Below are positions 35,073 to 43,019 of a DNA stretch of 64,000 nt, piece by piece. Position 1 is the stretch's first letter. Each line of letters starts with the position of its first letter. Location of the stretch: assembly GCF_024494575.1 (NCBI RefSeq), contig NZ_JANHDO010000006.1, positions 62,001-126,000 of the forward strand. Reading direction: 5' to 3'. The translations under genes and the position numbers were made by a program. The notes beneath the pieces were generated by a model. It did no database searches, was not told where the DNA came from, and was given only the letters and a program-made list of their open reading frames with translations. This DNA comes from Halorubrum salinum (GTDB lineage Archaea > Halobacteriota > Halobacteria > Halobacteriales > Haloferacaceae).

Positions 35073-35303
35073 ACACGTCTGGTAACCTTTGAACAAGCGC
35101 CTCCAAAAAGCTACGTCCGAGTTGGGTTAGGACATACGCGTGGTATAGACTCCAAACCCGGATGCTGCTTTGTCTATTACTCAGTACTAATTCTTGGATC
35201 CGTTGAAATACTTAAGAACTGACAGGGACGGTGTGCGAGATACAGCGCGTGAGTTCAGCGGATCAGCTTCCGTGGCTCTGAAACAGAACGAATACGCGGG
35301 CGA

Positions 35304-35441
35304 TCAGTCACCCTGCTCCGGGAGCGGGCCCATGAACTTGGAACCATATTTTCCGCCGGTGCCGAACAGGGACTGGAGCATCTCTTCGGTCGGTCCGACA
35401 GGCGCGGGCAGTAACCGGTCGCTTGGGTGCCGCGACCCCAT
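35304..35441 (-). CDS. Possible 45-residue protein
   Basis: A short frame beginning ATG at 35441 that encodes MGSRHPSDRLL, then LLPAPVGPTEEMLQSLFG, ending FMGPLPEQGD. The composition (Gly/Pro/Leu, few Arg or Ser runs) looks protein-like, and a stop precedes the start closely, so it is not a fragment of a longer open frame. No family is recognised and no TATA box is obvious. It starts on the same CATG as the plus-strand frame, so at most one of the two is likely to be real. Confidence 0.25.
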   Translation of the reverse strand: MGSRHPSDRLLPAPVGPTEEMLQSLFGTGGKYGSKFMGPLPEQGD

Positions 35442-35654
35442 GTTCACAGCGTACCTCGATCACCTCGCGGACGACGAGCGCATGGCGGAGGTGGCTCGAC
35501 GCTCGCGGCGGACCTGAACATGAACGTCCCGGACGACCCGCAGAAGGCCGACGTGATTCGGCTGCTCCTACGACTCGGACTCCGCGCCGGCGACAGCGAG
35601 GAGTACGAGCGACTTGTTGACGCGGGGGGAGAGCAGGCGAAGCGGTCGATGTAG
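35440..35654 (+). pseudogene. Possible frameshifted small gene
   Basis: Frame 1 from ATG 35440 reads MFTAYLDHLADDERMAEVARR and stops at 35515-35517. A second frame covering about 35490-35654 continues with LAADLNMNVPDDPQKADVI and RLLLRLGLRAGDSEEYERL, ending QAKRSM. Joined, they give a plausible helical protein of about 70 residues with consistent acidic composition, so one indel near 35495-35515 may separate them. Alternatively only ATG 35520 to 35654 (44 residues) is translated. Confidence 0.35.
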
Positions 35655-35702
35655 ACCCGGGTGGTGGTGAAGCCTTTTGTGCGACCACGTGCGAATCGAA
35701 GT

Positions 35703-36185
35703 ATGAGCGGTTCTGGCCTGCTGGACACAGTTTTAGCCAGTCAGCAGCGGGTTCAAGAAGCAGAGGTCGAGCGGGACGATGCCTTTCTCACATGGGTCCG
35801 CCGGTTAAATACCGAGTCGGAGGTCCTACTCAAGCGAATTAAGGCGTTGGACTTCTCCGAGGGTGAAGACCGCGATGCGTTCTACGAACTGATTGGGAAG
35901 ATGCGCGAACGATTCAAAGAACTTCGAGAGCGCGACGAAATCGGTGAGGTGCCGATAGACGTTGTGATGAAATTCGACGATCTACTCGAAGAGCTTGAGG
36001 GGACGTCTCAGCCAGCAGTTGTGGCTGTCACTACTCTCGGTTCGAAGACTCCGGCCCAGCGGGAGCGGGACAAGCGTCGGAGGAAAGAACGCGAGGAGAA
36101 ACACGAGAGGATAGCAAACGAGAGGGCCAAAGCAATCACCGATGCCCTCAGTGACGTATACGACGCGCTCCCGGACGACAAGTAG
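35703..36185 (+). CDS. Hypothetical coiled-coil protein
   Basis: A 160-residue, highly charged helical protein. Helices cover about 10-55 (LASQQRVQEAEVERDDAFLT) and 60-100 (FYELIGKMRERFKELRERDE), and a very basic stretch (AQRERDKRRRKEREEKHERI) lies near 120-140. The basic block could bind nucleic acid. ATG at 35703 is chosen over an upstream start that overlaps the preceding small frame. No family is recognised. Confidence 0.6.
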   Translation: MSGSGLLDTVLASQQRVQEAEVERDDAFLTWVRRLNTESEVLLKRIKALDFSEGEDRDAFYELIGKMRERFKELRERDEIGEVPIDVVMKFDDLLEELEGTSQPAVVAVTTLGSKTPAQRERDKRRRKEREEKHERIANERAKAITDALSDVYDALPDDK

Positions 36186-36312
36186 CCGCTTCGAACGTTA
36201 CTATTGTATAGTAACGAACGCTTGCCGCTGATCGCTGGTTGTCCCCCCGGACCGATTTACGCCGTACGGACGCGCCTACAACTACACACCGGCACGACCG
36301 GCACAACCCCCT

Positions 36313-36558
36313 ATGAGCGACCACGATACACTACAGAGAGGCGAACAGTCAGCCGACACCGGACACCTCACTTCCGCTGAGACTGACGCCCTCGACGCCG
36401 GCGAGCGACTCAGAACCTATTTTATTCTCTTTGTGCCATCCTGTCAATACTTTACTTCTCAACCCTTGTCTGCTGTGTCATTTGTTCTATTGGCGTTACA
36501 GTTGAGTTTAGTGATACGCAAGTGGTCAGACTACCATGATACCTACTATGTCTCCTGA
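36313..36558 (+). CDS. Small hypothetical membrane protein
   Basis: An 81-residue protein with a polar acidic N-terminus (1-33) and one hydrophobic segment (about 36-68, with FILFVPSC and AVSFVLLALQLSLVI). Base composition shifts to AT-rich within the second half, unlike its first half. This could mean that only the N-terminal part is ancestral. No family is known. Confidence 0.4.
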   Translation: MSDHDTLQRGEQSADTGHLTSAETDALDAGERLRTYFILFVPSCQYFTSQPLSAVSFVLLALQLSLVIRKWSDYHDTYYVS

Positions 36559-36589
36559 GATTTATTTGATAAGAGTGTAACATACGCAT

Positions 36590-37048
36590 ATGGTCTCATG
36601 GCCGGAAGAGTCGGCCTCGTTCCGCAATCTGGTGACGGGTCGTGCGGGAGCGGCGTTCGTACTATGTGCCGTGGCATCCGCAGTCGCATTGAGCGCCACA
36701 CTCCGCGGGGTCGTCAAACCGGAGGGGACTACCTCCCTGGTAATGGTCGGTGGTTTGATTCTCGCCATCCCGTTCGCGTATGTTCTACCGCGTGATTTGC
36801 TGGTGTGGGTTGTCACGAGACCCGCAATCGTAGGGTTAACAGTCATTTTTATCGCCGGATCCACTGCTGGCTTAGCAGGTTATTCAGGAACGGCCTACTT
36901 GGAAGAGTCTACATTGGGGCTCTTCGGGATTGGTGGTGGTGCTCTGTTGTTCACCGCGATCCCGGCGGCCGTGGCAGTCGCGGCGGTCATGGCTGTCCAC
37001 GGGGCTGGAGGTCGATCATCAGGACCGGACGGCTTCCCAGAGGAATAA
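36590..37048 (+). CDS. Four-helix membrane protein
   Basis: A 152-residue protein with four hydrophobic helices: about 18-37 (RAGAAFVLCAVASAVAL), 48-66 (LVMVGGLILAIPFAYVL), 78-97 (AIVGLTVIFIAGSTAGLAG) and 110-137 (LFGIGGGALLFTAIPAAVAV). A TATA-like TTTATTT at 36561-36567 lies 23-29 bases before the ATG, supporting a leaderless start. No family is recognised. Confidence 0.6.
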   Translation: MVSWPEESASFRNLVTGRAGAAFVLCAVASAVALSATLRGVVKPEGTTSLVMVGGLILAIPFAYVLPRDLLVWVVTRPAIVGLTVIFIAGSTAGLAGYSGTAYLEESTLGLFGIGGGALLFTAIPAAVAVAAVMAVHGAGGRSSGPDGFPEE

Positions 37049-37156
37049 TGCTTATCTCGATGTTTCTGGAAAGAGAGAGGTTTAACACCCGATATTATAC
37101 TTTCACCAGTACCCCGGTACCAATTTGTACTTGCCAATCATCATTTGACCACGACA

Positions 37157-37330
37157 ATGGGGTTGTTTGACAAGTTTGTAGAAAGTATCGTGGCGGTGAT
37201 CGCGGGGCTGTTGGGGTTCGGATTCCTCGTCGCTGGAGGCCAACAGGCTGCGTATGATGGCGGAATCGGCGGGACAATTATGGTCGTCATCGGGATCGTG
37301 CTACTCGTCTTTGCGGCAAAAGCGGGGTAG
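37157..37330 (+). CDS. Small two-helix membrane protein
   Basis: A 57-residue protein with two hydrophobic stretches (VAVIAGLLGFGFLVAGG and IGGTIMVVIGIVLLVFAAK) joined by a short loop containing AAYDGG. ATG at 37157 is chosen, as the longer frame would need a TTG. The pattern is typical of small haloarchaeal membrane proteins of unknown role. It is convergent with the integrase gene 22 bases away. Confidence 0.6.
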   Translation: MGLFDKFVESIVAVIAGLLGFGFLVAGGQQAAYDGGIGGTIMVVIGIVLLVFAAKAG

Positions 37331-37352
37331 AGAATAGAACAGGCGTCGACGG

Positions 37353-38654
37353 CTACCGCTCGTTCACGCGGTTGTCCGTCTGCGAGAACGCCTCAGTCGC
37401 CATGTCAGCCCGCTCGGCTGCCTCAATGTGCTGGTACGCCTCGCGAACCTGTTCCTCGCTGTTGTCGAGGTACCGCGCCGCAGCGGCGTAGCCGAACTGC
37501 CGGACGAGGACCTCCCCGACACCCCGGCGTCCGCCGTGGAGTTCGAGGTAGTCGCCGTCGAGCGAGAGGTCCAGCTCGTCGCGACGCTCGGCGAGCTCGT
37601 CGTGCGTCCAGAGTCGCTCCATGATCGACCGGGCGCCGTCGGTGGTGAGCGGCTTCGGCGCGTCGAGGTCGTGTTCGGCGGCGACGATCAGGTCGGGCGC
37701 CCCGACCCGGACGCTCTCGATCGCGTCGTCGTCGAGACCGGCATCACCCAGTCCGTCGGAGACGTGTGAGGCGAGCGACGGCCGGTGGAGCGTCGTGAAC
37801 ACCGGCCACGAGTCCGGGACGTCCAGCACCTCGGCGTACCGGCGCAGCGGGCCGATAACAGGCTCGGGGAGTGACGCCTCCTTCCACTCGCGACTCTTCC
37901 GAAACACGGTGACGCTGCTGTCCGCGAACGACACGTCACGCCAGCGGATGCCGTTGCGGCCCTCACGGTCCTCCTTCGGCGCCGAAAGGAACTCCGACCC
38001 GCGCAGGCCGGTGTAGGCGACGACGTACACGAGCGCCTGTTCGCGACAGCGCTGGTACGCCTCGAACCGCGCTTTCTGTTTGGCCTGCCACGTCTCGCTC
38101 TCCGGGTCGCCCCGGTCGGCGTGCGAAACCTCGATCGCGCCGAGAGCGTCGAACGCCTCTGAGACTCGCCGGTCGACGAACTGCGTGATCAGGTCGCGGT
38201 GGATCGGCTCCCACGCCTGTTGGTCGCCTGGACGTCGGCCGTCGTTCTCGGGGAGCGGGTCTTCGGCGTCCGACTCCCGGGCGTAGTGGCGCGGGATGTA
38301 TCCCTGTGCGTGCGCCCACCCGCACCACGAGGCCACGTGCGCGTAGTAGGTGAGGACGGTCCCGGCGGCGTACCCGGCGGTCGAGAGATACCGCGCGTAG
38401 TCCGAGAACACCGTCGTGTCGAGGTCAGCGAACCGGACGGTGTCGCCGTCGACGACGCCCGCCCACGACTCCGGCGGTGACGCGTTCGCCGAGTCGGCGG
38501 TCTCGCCGAGACACCAGCGCCGGAATCGCTGGAGCTCGCGTTCGGCGTCCGTCCGGTACGCGCCTTGCTCGCCGGCGTCGCCTTTGCCCTTGTCGGTGAG
38601 GTACTTCGTGAACGTATCGTCAATCGCGGTCTCGACGGAGCGGCGGCCCGTCAT
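37353..38654 (-). CDS. Tyrosine recombinase / integrase
   Basis: A 433-residue site-specific recombinase. An N-terminal SAM-like core-binding domain (about 15-130, ELQRFRRWCLG to SWCGWAHAQGY) precedes the catalytic domain. Catalytic signatures are YTGLRGSEFL (first Arg), LHGGRRGVGEVLVRQFG (the His-x-x-Arg block) and the nucleophile region EAYQHIEA near 405-412. A long insertion with acidic and polar residues (about 130-190) is typical of haloarchaeal plasmid integrases. It probably integrates, excises or resolves the element. No attachment site was identified nearby. Confidence 0.85.
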   Translation of the reverse strand: MTGRRSVETAIDDTFTKYLTDKGKGDAGEQGAYRTDAERELQRFRRWCLGETADSANASPPESWAGVVDGDTVRFADLDTTVFSDYARYLSTAGYAAGTVLTYYAHVASWCGWAHAQGYIPRHYARESDAEDPLPENDGRRPGDQQAWEPIHRDLITQFVDRRVSEAFDALGAIEVSHADRGDPESETWQAKQKARFEAYQRCREQALVYVVAYTGLRGSEFLSAPKEDREGRNGIRWRDVSFADSSVTVFRKSREWKEASLPEPVIGPLRRYAEVLDVPDSWPVFTTLHRPSLASHVSDGLGDAGLDDDAIESVRVGAPDLIVAAEHDLDAPKPLTTDGARSIMERLWTHDELAERRDELDLSLDGDYLELHGGRRGVGEVLVRQFGYAAAARYLDNSEEQVREAYQHIEAAERADMATEAFSQTDNRVNER

Positions 38655-39129
38655 TGGGCCTCCGTAGTGTGGGGGTTGTGCCGTCGGAACGCCCCTCCAG
38701 CAGCGCCGATCGGGCTGGAGCGCGCGTCGATAGAAGCGTCGGCCATGATTCTGATTCTGCCTCGTTTGGGGCCACGGGTGGGGGTCACTAAGAGTTTACT
38801 CTGTCTTACTCAACTAAGACAAAGTATGTTATTTTGGGCGCTATTTGGTTTTGTGAGAGTTTGTCCGGTGGTATCGGGTGCGAGAGTCATTCTTAGCGGC
38901 ATAGGCTCTTAGTAAATTGTATATCGCTATATAAACTTTCTGCGCCGGTTCAAATTGCCACCCGACCCCCCTTTTGTTCCCGTGGGAACGGCCCGCCTTC
39001 TGGCAAATTCCAGTGGTAATTATCACTTCCACACCGGTCTACCTACGCTTAAGCCACCGGCGGCCGTTGTTTCATCTGGATGTCCATTGAACACACTACA
39101 TCCCAAACCGAAGCGGAGGCGGGCGATTA
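38655..39129. other. Intergenic region between integrase and CBASS operon
   Basis: 475 bases without a supported gene. It holds a perfect 7-bp inverted repeat TGTCTTA-(6)-TAAGACA at 38802-38821 upstream of the integrase, possibly an operator. The middle (38890-38945) is AT-rich with TATATCGCTATATAAAC, a likely promoter region. No TATA box is found close to the CD-NTase ATG, so that operon probably has a leader. Confidence 0.4.
38802..38821. repeat. Inverted repeat upstream of integrase
   Basis: TGTCTTA and TAAGACA separated by CTCAAC form a perfect 7-bp dyad about 150 bases before the integrase start. It may be a regulator-binding site. There is no further evidence. Confidence 0.4.
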
Positions 39130-40059
39130 ATGGCGGTTCGGAAGTCCAAGATCCCAGACACATGGGCCAAGCGAAGGACAGCAGCAAATCAGAACTCAAA
39201 GACTGCCCGAGCGAGGATCAAGGGTGACCTGAATCGCGATCGGTCAGCTCTTGTTCAGCACACCGACATCAACGCGTTCACGATCTACACGCAGGGATCC
39301 TACAAGAACTACACCAACACGAGAGGGTCGAGCGACCTCGATCTGATTGTACAACTCCGATCCCCTTGGAGGCGGGACCTCAGCGATCTCACCGCCGAGC
39401 AGCGGGACCGGTACCACGATGAAAACTCCCCGGCTGATTACGGCTACGACGATGGCTTTCGTGATAGCGTCGTACAAGCCCTGCGGCAGTTCTATCGCGA
39501 GAACCGACTGAAGGACCCCATCGATAATTCTGGAAAGGCAATCGAGATATCGGGTCGTCACAACCCGCTTCCCATCGACGTTGACGTGGTCGCCGCCCAG
39601 GAGTACCGCATCTACCATTCCTACCCCGAGAATGGAGACCCCGAATACACAGAGGGGATGATATTCAAGCCTCTCATGAGTGACGAGTGGTGGGTCAACT
39701 TCCCGAAGGTACACTACGAGAACGGGAACGCGAAACACGACAACTTCCGCGAGACTGTGCGGATATTCAAAAACGCGAGAGGCCACTACAACGATAACCA
39801 CTGGCTCACTCTCGACACGCCCTCCTACTACATCGAGTGCCTGATTTACAATGTCCCCGACCACGTGCTAAAAACGTCTGATCTCACCGATCGGTTCGAC
39901 AGCGTACTCTCCTGGTTTGAACGGGACAGCACGGACATCACTGGCTTCGATCAGGTGTCAGAGATGGAGGCCCTGTTCGGAGATGAGAACACGCAGTGGA
40001 ACACTGACGACGCTGAGGAGTACATCGAGAAGATGCGGTCGATGTTCGACGACCTCTAA
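39130..40059 (+). CDS. CBASS cyclic-oligonucleotide synthase (CD-NTase)
   Basis: A 309-residue nucleotidyltransferase of the cGAS/DncV-like CD-NTase family. The active site is GSYKNYT (56-62) followed by SSDLDL with Asp 69 and 71, and the third acidic strand IDVDVV (Asp 150 and 152). The N-terminal helix and C-terminal helical part (about 200-300) fit the family length. On infection, such enzymes make cyclic di- or trinucleotides that activate an adjacent effector. The product cannot be read from sequence. It overlaps the effector gene by one base (TAATG), a minimal two-gene CBASS operon next to an integrase. Confidence 0.9.
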   Translation: MAVRKSKIPDTWAKRRTAANQNSKTARARIKGDLNRDRSALVQHTDINAFTIYTQGSYKNYTNTRGSSDLDLIVQLRSPWRRDLSDLTAEQRDRYHDENSPADYGYDDGFRDSVVQALRQFYRENRLKDPIDNSGKAIEISGRHNPLPIDVDVVAAQEYRIYHSYPENGDPEYTEGMIFKPLMSDEWWVNFPKVHYENGNAKHDNFRETVRIFKNARGHYNDNHWLTLDTPSYYIECLIYNVPDHVLKTSDLTDRFDSVLSWFERDSTDITGFDQVSEMEALFGDENTQWNTDDAEEYIEKMRSMFDDL

Positions 40060-40697
40060 TGCGCGGGACCCACGGGTTCTCGACCGACCGGCTGCGCCGG
40101 CGCCGTGTCACCCTTTTTGCGATCGGTGCGGCGGGTGTTCTGATAGCTAATAATCTCGGCCCATCAGTCGCCCTATTCACGGGGTACGAGATATTCACCA
40201 ACGTGACGATTTCGTTCGTACTGGCGTCAACAGCAGTATATTTCCTTGTTGCGAGAGGACTGTGGAACGTCTGGCCGATTTCGGTGGCAATAGGATCACC
40301 ACCAGATCTCAGCGGCGAGTGGACCGGCCACCTCTACACAGACACGGACGAGTACGACGACGAAGACGTGGCTGCCGTCAACGAGCTCGGACACGGCCTC
40401 GTGAAGATGGAGGCAACTCTGCGAATCAAGCAGTCGTGGGACCAGATTCTCGTCGAGCTGGTCGGCCCGAACTCGAATTCAAATAGCACGGGTGCGACCA
40501 TCCTAACCGGCAACGGACCAACCACACTAACCTATAATTACAACAATCAGGGTACCGACTTCCATGACGAGTTGGACCAACACGTTGGGACGACCACTGT
40601 TGAGTACGACCCTGAATCTGAAACACTCGAAGGGACGTACTACACGGGGCCAAATCGAGAGAATCACGGCCGTCTTGAGGTCGAACGCACTTCCTGA
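40059..40697 (+). CDS. CBASS membrane effector, Cap15-like
   Basis: A 212-residue protein. Two membrane helices (about 17-37, LFAIGAAGVLIANNL, and 46-68, VTISFVLASTAVYFLVARG) are followed by a beta-rich domain. That domain opens with DLSGEWTGHLYT and ends with LEGTYYTGPNRENHGRLEV, with strands between. This is the plan of Cap15 effectors, whose beta-barrel binds a cyclic nucleotide and whose helices then oligomerise to disrupt the membrane and stop infected cells. The start overlaps the synthase stop. No Cap2/Cap3 or HORMA/TRIP13 genes follow, so this is a type I system. Confidence 0.8.
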   Translation: MRGTHGFSTDRLRRRRVTLFAIGAAGVLIANNLGPSVALFTGYEIFTNVTISFVLASTAVYFLVARGLWNVWPISVAIGSPPDLSGEWTGHLYTDTDEYDDEDVAAVNELGHGLVKMEATLRIKQSWDQILVELVGPNSNSNSTGATILTGNGPTTLTYNYNNQGTDFHDELDQHVGTTTVEYDPESETLEGTYYTGPNRENHGRLEVERTS

Positions 40698-40934
40698 CGG
40701 CTAAACTGATTCACCGACCCGAATCATTTACACTTTCACCGATTGTCTATGGCTCACCTGGTTTAAACAACTCTCCGCGCGGTAGCCATTTCCCGAGTGC
40801 TGGATTCGTGTGCCATCCCGCGGTGGGTCGTGTCGCTGTCGGAGTCCTCTTCGGCAACGCTGGCACTCTGAGGGGGTTTGGTTACTTGGAGAATGATTCC
40901 GTTACCGGTGGTCCTGAGCTGGTTCGGCATCTAC

Positions 40935-41423
40935 TCAATCACCTCCGGTAGAGCCATAATCAAACAGTTCTGGTTCCGCATCCTTCGGCTGGTATAGAGG
41001 GTGGTTAGGGTGTCCTTCCTTCGTCCTATTCAATGCGTAGAGGTCGGTATCAAGCATTTCGACGACCTCGGGACCCCGATTGTACAACGCCCCATCCGTG
41101 CCCCACGCAACGACAGTCATGTCCACTTCCTCGCAGATCGAACGGAGGTGTTCATCGTTTTTGGGACCAATTGGGTTGTCGTATTCGCGAAGCTGCGACC
41201 GATCAGTCGCTCGGTACGCGAACAGGTTTCCTACAAGTATTGATCCGTATCCCCAGTCTTTCGCGTAGCCGAGGCAGCGCCGGATCGTGTTGTCGTCTTC
41301 GGATTCATCGGCCGTACTCGGGTTGAGCATAATGAAGCCGAGCGTTGGATTATCTCGGTCCCACGTTCGACTGAGGCGGTATCGATACACTCGGTCAGGA
41401 CTCAGCACAGCGTCACTGTCCAT
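40935..41423 (-). CDS. DUF1643 domain protein
   Basis: A 162-residue protein with DUF1643 signatures: MLNPSTADESEDDNTIRRCL, YAKDWGYGSILVGNLFAYRA, then PIGPKNDEHL. The family is widespread in phages, plasmids and bacteria, and its function is undefined. The strongly conserved Asn, Asp and Gly positions suggest an enzyme. Its ATG overlaps the end of the 44-residue gene upstream, giving a two-gene unit after the ParA operon. Confidence 0.83.
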   Translation of the reverse strand: MDSDAVLSPDRVYRYRLSRTWDRDNPTLGFIMLNPSTADESEDDNTIRRCLGYAKDWGYGSILVGNLFAYRATDRSQLREYDNPIGPKNDEHLRSICEEVDMTVVAWGTDGALYNRGPEVVEMLDTDLYALNRTKEGHPNHPLYQPKDAEPELFDYGSTGGD

Positions 41424-41547
41424 AGTCCACCTCCTGAATCGTCGCGATCGTTCCGAGTGTCGGGTACTCCCACCGGATCAGTTCGTCGTCCTCAACGTGT
41501 GGACCACAGCGTGAAGTATCGGCTGTGAAGATATTGTGGAATAGCAT
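41413..41547 (-). CDS. 44-residue protein coupled to DUF1643
   Basis: A short frame from ATG 41547: MLFHNIFTADTSRCGPHVED, then DELIRWEYPTLGTIATIQEV, ending DYGQ. Its TGA overlaps the start of the DUF1643 gene by 11 bases, a normal coupling arrangement, and its composition is protein-like. The Cys and His near residues 14 and 17 could bind metal. The start lies within the GAATAG/CTATTC repeats that follow the ParA operon. Function unknown. Confidence 0.5.
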   Translation of the reverse strand: MLFHNIFTADTSRCGPHVEDDELIRWEYPTLGTIATIQEVDYGQ

Positions 41548-41572
41548 TCTATTTTAAAATAGTATTCTATTC
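41539..41572. repeat. GAATAG/CTATTC repeat cluster after the ParA operon
   Basis: GAATAG (41539), CTATTT (41549), AAATAG (41557) and CTATTC (41567) occur within 34 bases and form an AT-rich dyad around TTTTAAAA. The same words occur upstream of parA (42942-43019). Two copies flanking a partition operon suggest binding sites for the partition protein. Confidence 0.5.
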
Positions 41573-41968
41573 AGACAATTCTGAAGAAGCAGATTCGCGG
41601 GCCTGTTCGAACCGTTCGGCCACTTCATCCACGAGATCCTCCTCCACGACAGTTCGTAGGAGGGCATCGGTCATCTCACGAACGACGATTTTCTGGTAGC
41701 CCTGCTGGTTGAGCTCCCGCTCCAATTCGTATTTCAGCCAAGAATCGAAGTCCTCAATCGTAGCCTCACGGGCGTAGAAGGGCCGCTGTTTGGCAGCCTC
41801 ATAGCTGAACGCAGTGTCGGTTATCGGGTCCCGCGGCTCGACCGAGTCCCGAGCAGAGGTCTCCTCGGTCGTCTCCGATTCAGATGCGTCATCCGTATCC
41901 TGTGGGTCGTCATCCGGTTCATCCTCGAGCGTCTCCCCAAGGTCGGCGAACGGATCGTCCTCACTCAT
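41567..41968 (-). CDS. Small partner protein of ParA
   Basis: A 133-residue protein with a long acidic disordered N-terminus (about 1-50) and a helical C-terminal domain (about 65-128) containing FDSWLKYELERELNQQGYQK and LLRTVVEEDLVDEVAERFEQ. It overlaps the end of the ParA gene by 8 bases. In plasmid partition systems the second gene encodes the centromere-binding protein, here probably a non-ParB adaptor, since no ParB box is visible. It likely recognises the nearby repeats. Confidence 0.6.
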   Translation of the reverse strand: MSEDDPFADLGETLEDEPDDDPQDTDDASESETTEETSARDSVEPRDPITDTAFSYEAAKQRPFYAREATIEDFDSWLKYELERELNQQGYQKIVVREMTDALLRTVVEEDLVDEVAERFEQARESASSELSE

Positions 41969-42917
41969 GACGGACCACCTCGCCGGCCTCGACGATGTGC
42001 GCCAACTCGTCGAAACACGTCAACTGGTCACAGGCTGGATCGTAGTCCAGCAGGGGTTTGCGTTCGCCGTAGGCCTTCGTGATGCTGGTTCGGTCCCGGA
42101 TGCCCGGTGAGGGTTTGAGATCGCCGGCGTCGACAGCCTCCCAGTCCGTGATCCGCGCGAAATTTGGGATGCGATCCTGAAGGCTATCGTGCGAGTTGAG
42201 ACGTTCGAGGAGCTGGCGATCCTGAGTTTGTTGATCGATACGGCCGCTCAACATGTTCGGAACCAGCGACAGGACGTCAACGTCCATATGCTGCCGAAGC
42301 GGAGAGATCTGTCGCTCGATGGTTCGCTCCAAGCCGGCCATCGCCTCGTTTCCAGGCGCGAGCGGAAGCACGAGATTCGCCGTCGCGACAAGCGCGTTGT
42401 CCGTGAGTCGGGACCGGTACGCCGGCGAATCCGTGACAATATAGTCGTACGTGTCTCCGAGGAGTGGGTCGACGACTTCCCGCTTGAGCAGCGCAGAGGG
42501 TTGGAACACGTCGCCCACGACGATCTCTCGCTCGACCTGCTCGAGATCCTCGCTGGAGGGGAGGATGTCGAACTCGTAGCCGGTATCATAGACGACAGAG
42601 GTCGGGTCAGCATCGTCGAAGAAGACATCACCAATGGTTTCCTCTGTGTTGTGGTATTCGTCGTCATAGCCTAATCCGACGGATGCGTGACCGTTCGGGT
42701 CAAGATCAATGAGGAGAACATCGTGATCTTGAGCAGCCAGCTGTCGGGCGAGGTTGACTGCGATCGTTGATTTGCCAACACCCCCCTTCAGCATACAAAC
42801 CGACACAGCGCGAGAATTCCCGCCGGTCTGTGCCGAGCTATATGGGCCATTTGGGCTATTTGTGCTATCTATACTATTCTTGCTATCTGAGCCATTCATA
42901 CTATTCAACAGTATCAT
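41961..42917 (-). CDS. parA: ParA/Soj-type partition ATPase
   Basis: A 318-residue P-loop ATPase. Residues 1-35 are a Ser/Asn-rich tail encoded by 9-bp repeats. The core has the deviant Walker A KGGVGKST (about 45-52), a Walker A' block IDLDPNGHAS, Walker B YIVTDSPAY and the C-terminal part ERTIERQISPL. ParA proteins bind DNA with ATP and pull plasmid copies apart via a centromere-binding partner, here probably the 41567-41968 product. A later in-frame ATG six codons in is possible. Confidence 0.87.
   Translation of the reverse strand: MILLNSMNGSDSKNSIDSTNSPNGPYSSAQTGGNSRAVSVCMLKGGVGKSTIAVNLARQLAAQDHDVLLIDLDPNGHASVGLGYDDEYHNTEETIGDVFFDDADPTSVVYDTGYEFDILPSSEDLEQVEREIVVGDVFQPSALLKREVVDPLLGDTYDYIVTDSPAYRSRLTDNALVATANLVLPLAPGNEAMAGLERTIERQISPLRQHMDVDVLSLVPNMLSGRIDQQTQDRQLLERLNSHDSLQDRIPNFARITDWEAVDAGDLKPSPGIRDRTSITKAYGERKPLLDYDPACDQLTCFDELAHIVEAGEVVRHE
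42838..42904. repeat. Eight 9-bp-spaced CTAT/CCAT units inside the parA start
   Basis: The word CYAT occurs exactly every 9 bases at 42838, 42847, 42856, 42865, 42874, 42883, 42892 and 42901. On the coding strand this gives repeated ATAG/ATGG triplet blocks that encode the Ser/Asn-rich N-terminal tail of ParA. Regular phasing close to the helical repeat is typical of centromere-like arrays bound by partition proteins. Confidence 0.65.
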
Positions 42918-42941
42918 CCCCTCACGACTTAACTCTGTGGT

Positions 42942-43019
42942 GAATAGTTTGAATAGCGTTCTATTCCTCTCGATAGAGCTATTTTAGAATAGTATTCGAT
43001 TCCTGAATAGAATAGATAG
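42942..43019. repeat. GAATAG repeat cluster upstream of parA
   Basis: GAATAG occurs at 42942, 42951, 42987, 43005 and 43010, with CTATTC at 42961 and GATAG at 42972 and 43015. The first four are spaced by multiples of 9 bases. The cluster lies directly upstream of parA and may be a combined promoter, operator and partition site. Confidence 0.6.

Larger units (their letters stand above)
35073..35702. other. Poorly coding region with small or broken reading frames
   Basis: Between the XseA start and the gene at 35703 no normal gene fits. About 35110-35290 shows nothing clear. About 35304-35654 contains two competing short frames that share a CATG start at 35439-35442 in opposite directions; both are listed separately. 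Confidence 0.4.
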
